A model generated the notes under the pieces. It did not search any database and was not told the origin of the DNA. It saw nothing but the letters and a program-made list of their open reading frames with translations. DNA of 64,000 nt, taken from contig OX438750.1 of the NCBI GenBank assembly GCA_949316235.1, positions 1,316,501 through 1,380,500 on the forward strand, given 5' to 3'. Positions 22,901 to 32,100 of this stretch are shown piece by piece (position 1 is the first letter of the stretch; each line of letters starts with the position of its first letter). The position numbers and the translations under genes were made by a program. Source of the stretch: Oegoconia quadripuncta. Taxonomy: Eukaryota; Arthropoda; Insecta; Lepidoptera; Autostichidae.

Positions 22901-25900
22901 CGGAATAACTTTGTTGTAATTGTGAAATGTTTGTCCCGCGGGAACATAAAAAATAAACATACTGAATAGTACTCACTTTATAGGGATAAAAAAAATCCTA
23001 TGTCTTAATCCACGGTATGTTTTATCTATATACCAAATTTCCCCCAAATCTGATCTACCGTTTCGCCGTGATTGAACAACAAACAAAGAAACATCCAAAC
23101 TTTCGCATTTATAATAATTATTATAGTTGTATTAATAAACGCAAATTGTGTGCGAAAGGCTATTGTAAAACATCCGCTTACTTCAGTGGTAAAATACATG
23201 GAACTAGCCCAAATTATTTCTTTGATTTATAGTAATACAATAAAGTATTCCTATCGAACATATCAAAAAGAGCAACATTTGAGTAACTTGTGCTTCTTCT
23301 CAAAGGATGTCAGGTGTGATTGGAGTCAAGTACCAAATCCGTTGTGCATAAAAAAATAGGATTGTAAATTCCGAACGCCTGATAGCTTCAAAAACTGATC
23401 ATTTACAAGTGTAAAATTTACATATGAAAATAAAGCATTATTGATTGATTGATTGATTCTATTCTTTTAAGTGCCGAAACTACACAGGCATTGTAAAATT
23501 ATGATTCTTCAAACAATATAAAATATTCATCCTGGTCACGGCCCCACTTTACAGGTGCTGTTAGGTTACGGAGCGACGGCTGCGGACGCGAACTGGTTAT
23601 GCGGTGGCTCCCTCATCAGTGAGAAGTTCATACTGACGGCCGGCCATTGCACTTCCAACCGAGATGGGTAGAGAATATTTTACTGTGTCTATTGTTAGTT
23701 AATTAACTCTGGAATCAAAACAGAAATGAAAAATACCGGATGAGTTTTTTACCGTAAGGAAAAAAATAGCACATATTAGGTAAGTGAAATAGAAGGTATT
23801 GGCGATGATGATTTATACAATGCTACTGGCGCGATTCGTAGGGTTCCTATCATGCGAAATTTATGTGGAACCTACTCATATGTACTCCAAATTTTCTTTA
23901 TTTGTTTAATTTAATGAAATGAAATGAAATGAAATGAAATGAAATGAAATGAAACTTTATTTGCAGGATCATGGGTACAATAACGGTCTTAAATTAAAAT
24001 GTTTCCATCACAATCTGCCAGTTGTGGCGTGCAAATGTCAATAAAAATTTAAAATGTAGTGCAATACAATAAACAATTTTCAATTAATTATGTTACAAAT
24101 AAAATTTACAATGTCAATAAGTATACAATTTCCAATTAATTAAGGTCAAAATATAGCGTTAAAATGTCAAAATACAATCACAACTAGCACACGTTTTCTA
24201 ATTGTAAATAATTTTAAAATGTCAAAAACAAGAGAGAACATTATCAATACCTTGCTATTTAAATACACTAATAAAATAAAAATACAATTTATTACCTTAC
24301 TATATCTCTGTTTTGTCATTCAGAAATGATGATAATGATGTAAATGACACGACTAACGTTTATATTCTATGATATTTTTGAAAAAAAATAAAATAAAACT
24401 GTCGATGCAAATAACTTCTATTTCACTTTAAAGTCTTCTCACTGAAATTACTAACAAAAGACGAAACGATATAGTTTACCCTAACAATCACAGGAGCTTA
24501 CTATTATACATTTGCATTTATGCAAATTGCATTTTACATAGTAATGTACTATTATATATGTGCATGAAGATTCAATACACGGTTCAAAAATTTCTTATCG
24601 GTCCGACCAGCTTCCCAAAATTATAAAATTGTATTAGTTATTTACTTTATTTAAAAAAAAAGGACAATTATGATCCTGTGGGTTTCTTGCGCCGTTTCTT
24701 TTCCCACAGATAATTTCTCTTTCCGAAGCGGTAGTAGCTTGGACATACCGACGGACAGATAAATGCAATAAACCTTCTTTTTTTTCCAGTAGATTTAAAT
24801 TGACATTCAACAAATGATATCATGTATCTTACGTTGAAATAATTGCTTGAAGTTTGAAGTTTGAACCTTATAAACTGTATTCTTTATTTCTTAGTACGAA
24901 ATAACCTTCTTTATAGTGTGATTAGTGTGATGAATACGGACATGTGTACTCGAGTTATGGATGTTTTCGTTTATAAGTATTTATTTACAAAAAAAGAAAT
25001 GTATTTATGTAGTATATCAACCATCTGGTATCCACAACACAAGCCTATAGTTGCTTACTGTGGAACTAGATGGCGCTGTGTGTATGTCTAAGGATATTTA
25101 TTTATTTATTTCAGTGGTGAAGTATCTTTCGCTATCGTGGGAGCACTGAAGCGCACCGACCAAGTGGACAGTTCGAGAGTGTACAAGATAAAAACCATCC
25201 ACAAGCACCCCGAGTACAAGTCGCCGGTCAAATACAATGACATTGCTCTTCTAGAGACTGAAACTACGTAAGTAATATAAATGTATTATCATTGCTCTTC
25301 TGGAAACTGAAACTACGTAAGTAATATAAATGTATTATCATTGCTCTTCTGGAAACTGAAACTACGTAAGTAATATAAATGTATTATCATTGCTCTTCTG
25401 GAAACTGAAACTACGTAAGTAATATAAATGTATTATCATTGCTCTTCTAGAGACTGAAACCACGTAAGTAATATAAATGTATTATCATTGCTCTTCTGGA
25501 AACTGAAACTACGTAAGTAATTGCTCTTCTGGAAACTGAAACTACGTAAGTAATATAAATGTATTATCATTGCTCTTCTGGAGACTGAAACTACGTAAGT
25601 AATATAAATGTATTATCATTGCTCTTCTGGAGACTGAAACTACGTAAGTAATATAAATGTATTATCCCAAATGGGGTGGTCAGAGATATCCCAAACATGG
25701 GTATTCCAAACATTAAAAGTTTAATGCTTGAAACAACATCCACGCTTCACCTTTTTTTTTTATACACAACCGGTTAGCACTTGACTTCAATCACACCTGA
25801 TGTTAAGTGAAGATGAGACCGAAGTTGGAAGCGTGCTGACCCGGAAACCCAAATATTTGGCGAACTGGCTATCTTATCTCGGAGAACCGGAACACAACAA

Positions 25901-28900
25901 TGCTATTAACATTGCTGTTTGGCGGCAGATTTAGATAGGATGGTGGTAACTAGCCAGGCGGACATTTAAAATGCCCTACCACCAACCAAACCGAGTACTA
26001 AACATGTACCCCGCTGGTGATCGAACCCGCGACCTCCGATTCGTAAACCCTATGTTGTTTACATTGATCCACGGAGCTGACGAAATTGATTTCGTGTAAT
26101 TCCCACTAACTGGTGATGTCACTCTGGATTACGAACAACTTTCCCCAAAGTACCATAAAAAAAAATTCGATTACCCTGTATGGTTGAACTATTCTGAAGC
26201 CACCTTCTATATGGAAGACCAACAATTTTCGGCTGGTGACTCCACTCCTTTTCCACTAGAAACCATAGCCTAATACAGCCGAAAATTGTTGAACGTCCAA
26301 ACAAAAGGTAGTTTACTTTGCAATGAGTAATTGAAAATTTTTTTCATTACTACTCTGAAAGTAGGTCTGAAGTTGCCTAAGGAAGGTTGAAAGTAATACT
26401 TTTCAGCGCTAGGGAGAATCGTTTTCAACTGACAGCTGCCAAATAAAAAAAAAAACTAGTTCTATTTTCAAATTTCTGTTGAACCATGTACCAACTTTCT
26501 CTACAGCCACTCAATTACAGCGCGATGTAAAATTTAAATAACATGAAGTTATGTATTAAATTAAAGAATTATATTTTTTTTAATGACTTTATTAAAATTT
26601 TGTTTCATATGACATAGATTTGGGCAAAATGTTTTCTATTTTTTCAATGATGAAAATAAAAATAATGTCAACCATTAGCTGGCCGCCACAGAAAAAATAA
26701 CAAAATAGTCAAGAAAGCAGCAATCCGATTTTCATTTGTTTTTTCGAATGGTAGACTTTTGTTTATACTTCCGTATAGCACAGATTTGTATTAACTCATG
26801 TTCTATTTTTACTTTACTTGTATTCGTAATGAATGAATAAAGACTTATTTAGAAAGAAAGAAAGAAAGAAACTGTTTATTCTCCACTTCGACACATATAC
26901 AACAACTAGCTTTCCTCCCGCGACTTCGTCCGCGTGCAAGATTTAATCAAAATACAAACAACAAACTTTCATCCCCTATTTTATCCCCTCGGGGGTAGAA
27001 TTTATCAAAATCCTTTCTTAGCGGATGCCTACGTCATAACATCTACCTGCATGCCAAATTTCAGCCCGATCCGTCCAGTGGTTTGGGCTGGGCGTTGATA
27101 GATCACTATGTCAGTCACCTTTGAGTTATATATATTTAAATTGTTAGGCAAGTAAAATAACAGAACACTCAAATAAGTGTCGCAGCAGCGAAAGGGAAAC
27201 GACTCAGCTATATGCTGAGCCTATAAGAGCTCAGCGCTGGTTTACTGACGCACCCAGTATTTAGTCCCTTGAACTATTGGCGCGTTGCTTTCATCCCTAG
27301 GGTAACAATGTACTATTGATCGAATTTGGCTACGATTCCTTGGGAAAATTTGTCCGTAATCAGGAATTATATTTCACCTGTATTGCTTCCGTCAATTTGA
27401 CATCAGTAGCTAAGTATTACAACCAACTGAACTCTCTAAACGCTATAAAACAACTGATGGCAAAAATATTAACGCGTCAATAATTAGCAATTCAATTGGA
27501 ATTGTCAATCACGTAACATATTGACAATTGCAATTGATCGTTTCCACCAGGGCTACATCAACATAGCGCGACTCGAGTGACATAAGAGTCGCGTGCGACA
27601 TAGCCGACATATCTCAAAGCCGATTGGCGGTCAAGTTGACTGATATCAAGCGACAGCCAATCAGCTGCAAGAGACTGAGACTATGTCGCGCGCGACTCAT
27701 TCTCACTCGAATCGCTCTAAGTTGTAGGAGCCTTACTGGTCCCTTTAAAGAGAATTTTGTCAATGTTCAGTATACAACTGGACCAGTTCGTAGTGCCGGC
27801 ATGTTTGGACGTGGGGGACAGCAGTGCCAACTATGAGAAGGCCTCGGCCACCGGCTGGGGCGTCACGGAGTACCGGGGGCCCAATGCTGACAACCTGCAG
27901 AAGGTAACTGACTCAGACAATCTGATATTAACACGTTCCGGGTCACATCACCAGACACAAAAGAAGTTTTATTTGTTATTATTGATGTGACACTAGATAA
28001 TGGATAAACATACATACATATTACTATAAACATCGATGATTCGGGAATAAGTGTTCGTATTCATCACACAAACATTTACCCGTCGCGGGATTCGAACCCG
28101 CAACCGTTCGTTTCGCTGACAGGGTCAACTACACCAATCGGTCGTCAATTAAATTATAGTAAACTAATTCCAAACTTATGCTAATTAAATTAGTGATTCT
28201 TATTGTGTTACTGACAATAGTTATCGTTATAATTGAGTGGGTAACGTTTTAATTATTATTACAAGAAAATTGGTACTTTTACATTATTATTATGATATAG
28301 ATATCAATAAAACAATCCTCAATAATATACGAGGCGTTATGTTAATGAGTCTAAATTGGTACTTTTACATTATTATTATGATATAGATATCAATAAAACA
28401 ATCCTCAATAATATACGAGGCGTTATGTTAATGAGTCTAAATTGGTACTTTTACATTATTATTATGATATAGATATCAATAAAACAATCCTCAATAATAT
28501 ACGAGGCGTTATGTTAATGAGTCTAAATTGGTACTTTTACATTATTATTATGATATAGATATCAATAAAACAATCCTCAATAATATACGAGGCGTTATGT
28601 TAATGAGTCTAAATTGGTACTTTTACATTATTATTATGATATAGATATCAATAAAACAATCCTCAATAATATACGAGGCGTTATGTTAATGAGTCTAAAT
28701 TGGTACTTTTACATTATTATTATGATATAGATATCAATAAAACAATCCTCAATAATATACGAGGCGTTATGTTAATGAGTCTAAATTGGTACTTTTACAT
28801 TATTATTATGATATAGATATCAATAAAACAATCCTCAATAATATACGAGGCGTTATGTTAATGAGTCTAAATTGCATAGTGTTAAAAGTCAAACTAAAGA

Positions 28901-29078
28901 AATTAAGTAATTTTAAGCCAAATAAAAATGTCAAAACTGTAGATCTATGTAACACTTAACTAATAAAAATAATGATGAAATAAAATAAGTTGTCGCATGT
29001 ATACAAATTAACGACTTCGATTGTAGTGTCTGTGTGTGTGTGTGTGTGAGTGTGTGTGTGCGTGTGTGTGTGCGTGTG

Positions 29079-29131
<53 letters not shown>

Positions 29132-32100
29132 GTGTGTGTGCGCGTGTGCGTGTGCGTGTGCGTGTGCGTGTGTGTTTGTTTGCATGATATCTGTTATATG
29201 GTCAGTTTTTTTTAATCTTTAATTGGCATAAGATTGGTATTAGTTTTCTGTATAAAAATTTATAATAATGCTGTTGATTATAATGTAAATAAATAAAATA
29301 AATCACGAAGGTTCTCAGTGACCCAATGGCCCAGATACTTAAATTGCGACAGTCGTTTGAGAGGAGTACCGTTCAGAACGAAAGGTGGTACATTTGGATA
29401 ATATATATACCAAGTTATACCAAGGCTATATATACCAAGAGGTCGCGGATTCGAATCCCGCTAGAGGCATTATGTTTGTATGATCAACACTGACATGTGT
29501 TCCCGAGTTATGGATGTCTTTCATTTATTTCCAAAAAATAATGTCTTTGTGTATATCAACCATCTGATATCCATTATACAAGTCTAGTTGCTTAGTGTGG
29601 AACTAGATGGCGTTGTGTGCATGTGCAAAGATATTGATTTAACCTTTATCAATCGGTTCTCCTCCTCCAGGTGACGCTGACGAAGTTTCCCCAAGAGGAG
29701 TGCGCGACCCACTTCGCCCCGATGAGGAACATGGCGGAGGGCTTCAACGAGACCACGCAGACCTGCTATGGAGACAGGACACAGTCGAAGGACACTTGTC
29801 AGGTGATGATTATGCTTCCGACCGATTTCGGCCATGGCGACCAGTTTGACTTCTAATCGGTTTGGCGCTTGAAGATGGCTAACATATCTCATAGAATAAT
29901 AAAAAAAAAAACAAACAAATAAAATGATATTAGTTATTAGCTAAATGTATAAACAATTATATGTAAACACCGCGCATGCATCAGATAGATTTAGAATTTA
30001 CACCTTTAGATGGTAAAAAATAATTTGTTACGTACGAGTACCTACCAAATTTATTACTTCTTCTTATTTTTGAGGATGGCAACCAGTCAACCTCACTGTC
30101 GAGGGACATTACTGCGAGTTTCGAGTGAAAAATTTTATTTCTCTTATTTCTTCAGTTTATAAGTCAGTCTCAGTCAAAACAAGTAATTCGTCGTATACAG
30201 AAGTCACGGTCAAGTCATTTTTCAGTAAAATGGCAGAATGCTTAACAAAAGATTTTGGCGGCTTCTAGTGGGAACCCGAAAGCTTCGTTTCGCATTTTAA
30301 TTTACACTTCCCTTCACCTGTACACCATCACTAACGTTTGCTGCACAATATTCTGTCATTATTAAGCTTCAAAAGTTAGAATGCACAAATTATAAGAATT
30401 ATATAGAAAAATGCAACTTCACTCGCCGAAATCCCGCCAAAAAGCCACAAACTTACTTATTGTACAAAATATATGGGGAAGACATTGTTGTCTGTAACAC
30501 AGTTTTTAACTACCACAGACAACAAAGCTTCAACAAGTTGTGTAATTTATTTCGGTTCAATAAAATATTGTTTATTTATTTATTGTTTGTGTTATGTGTT
30601 TATAGATTACATAAAAATTATTAAATTCAAAACACAAGAACAAAAAAAATAACTTAGCGAGAAAAAAGTGTACCCATTTGCCCTAAATAAAAGTTGATCA
30701 TTCAAATAGAAGAGAAGCCCAGCTTACATACATAGTAGTATCACGAGAACCATCCCAAATTGGAGGTCAGAAACATCCCAAACACAAGCGCTTAGGAATC
30801 CAAATATCATGGGCCTTCAATACACTATGTTAACACTGTAATATTCAGATGTGTACTATAGACTACGTGACAGATGATAATACTCATGCAAGCCATCAAA
30901 ACATAGAAGTCTCGCAAGCAATGGACATTTTTGATCGGGAGTTAGTAAGTGGAGTGAGAAGGGCGCCCAATTAATAGTTCATCGTTTAACTTAGAAATAG
31001 CTAGCTATTCAGTTTCCGGAACCTGGTCAATCTGTCAGCGTAGATGTCTGATGAGAAATTACTATTCAGTTTTGATTTTTGATACGAAAATTATGTAAAA
31101 AGGGATATTACAAAATTTCAGACTACATTAATGATAGTAATCAATGGGATTAAACGGCTCCTCTACACGATATATAAAAATTGTTGTAACCTTTCTAGAT
31201 TGTAAATGACTTGTCGCGGTTCTGCGACACTCTCAGCTGCCGTAGGTAGATATGGGTAATGGGCGCCGTAGAGAGATGATGAGGTTCAGGGTCGTAGGTT
31301 TCAGGCCCCTACCAGGACTGCAGCCACTGATGAACGGTGAAGAAGGTGAAGGACAGGAATAAGGTATAGGCACTTGTAAAACTGAATACTGTTATAATAA
31401 TTTAAAGAAATAAAGGAAGAATGGAAATAATAGTCTAGCTCGCAAGCTGCGTCAAGACTGACTAGTTTTTGAAAATAATTTAGAATTCAGAATTTTGAAT
31501 AATGTTCCAAAAAAGGAAACGCCAAAGAGATTACCGAAAAGAAGACGGAATTTAGGGGAGGTTGTACACCTCGTTACAGACTGATTGAAAAGAGACAAAC
31601 CCTCTGAGTTTCTCGCTAGCTCTTCTCAATAGTGGTCTCGTTCCGAGCTAGTGGTAGTTTAAAAAACAAGTGTCGTTCATAAGTGCATATTGTATTGCCT
31701 TGAATAAATGATTTTCATTTCATTTCATATCATTTAACAGCCTGGAAAGTCTTATTAAATTAGCTATAAGAGCGTCGGTGGCTCGGCTGTTAAGGAACTT
31801 GTTCACCTTTGTTAACTCATCACTATCTCATTAGCTGTAAGCAGAGGTGTGACTTATCTAAGATACAAGTATCTGAAATACAGATACAAGATGCAAGATA
31901 CGTATTTTCATTTTGTATCTAAAATACTTTTTAAAAAATCATTTTGTATCTTGTATTTAAATATATTTTGTTTGGTATCTTAGTATTTTATAAATACTTT
32001 TTCTGATAAAATACTTTTAGTAATATATTAGTAGAAATATATAAAATAAATGCGTAAAATTGAGCATGTCATTATTAGTCCAACATCACATTGGTAGATG

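Noticed and set aside
25268..25660. Series of alternative coding exons
   Set aside because: Each extra unit is 49 bases and reads into a stop directly after the first donor; it cannot code for extended protein.
28267..28875. CRISPR array
   Set aside because: Units are contiguous 86-bp copies without spacers, in an animal intron.
29034..29222. Cys/Val-rich or His/Thr-rich proteins
   Set aside because: Translations of a GT microsatellite on either strand; the same at 43231-43551.
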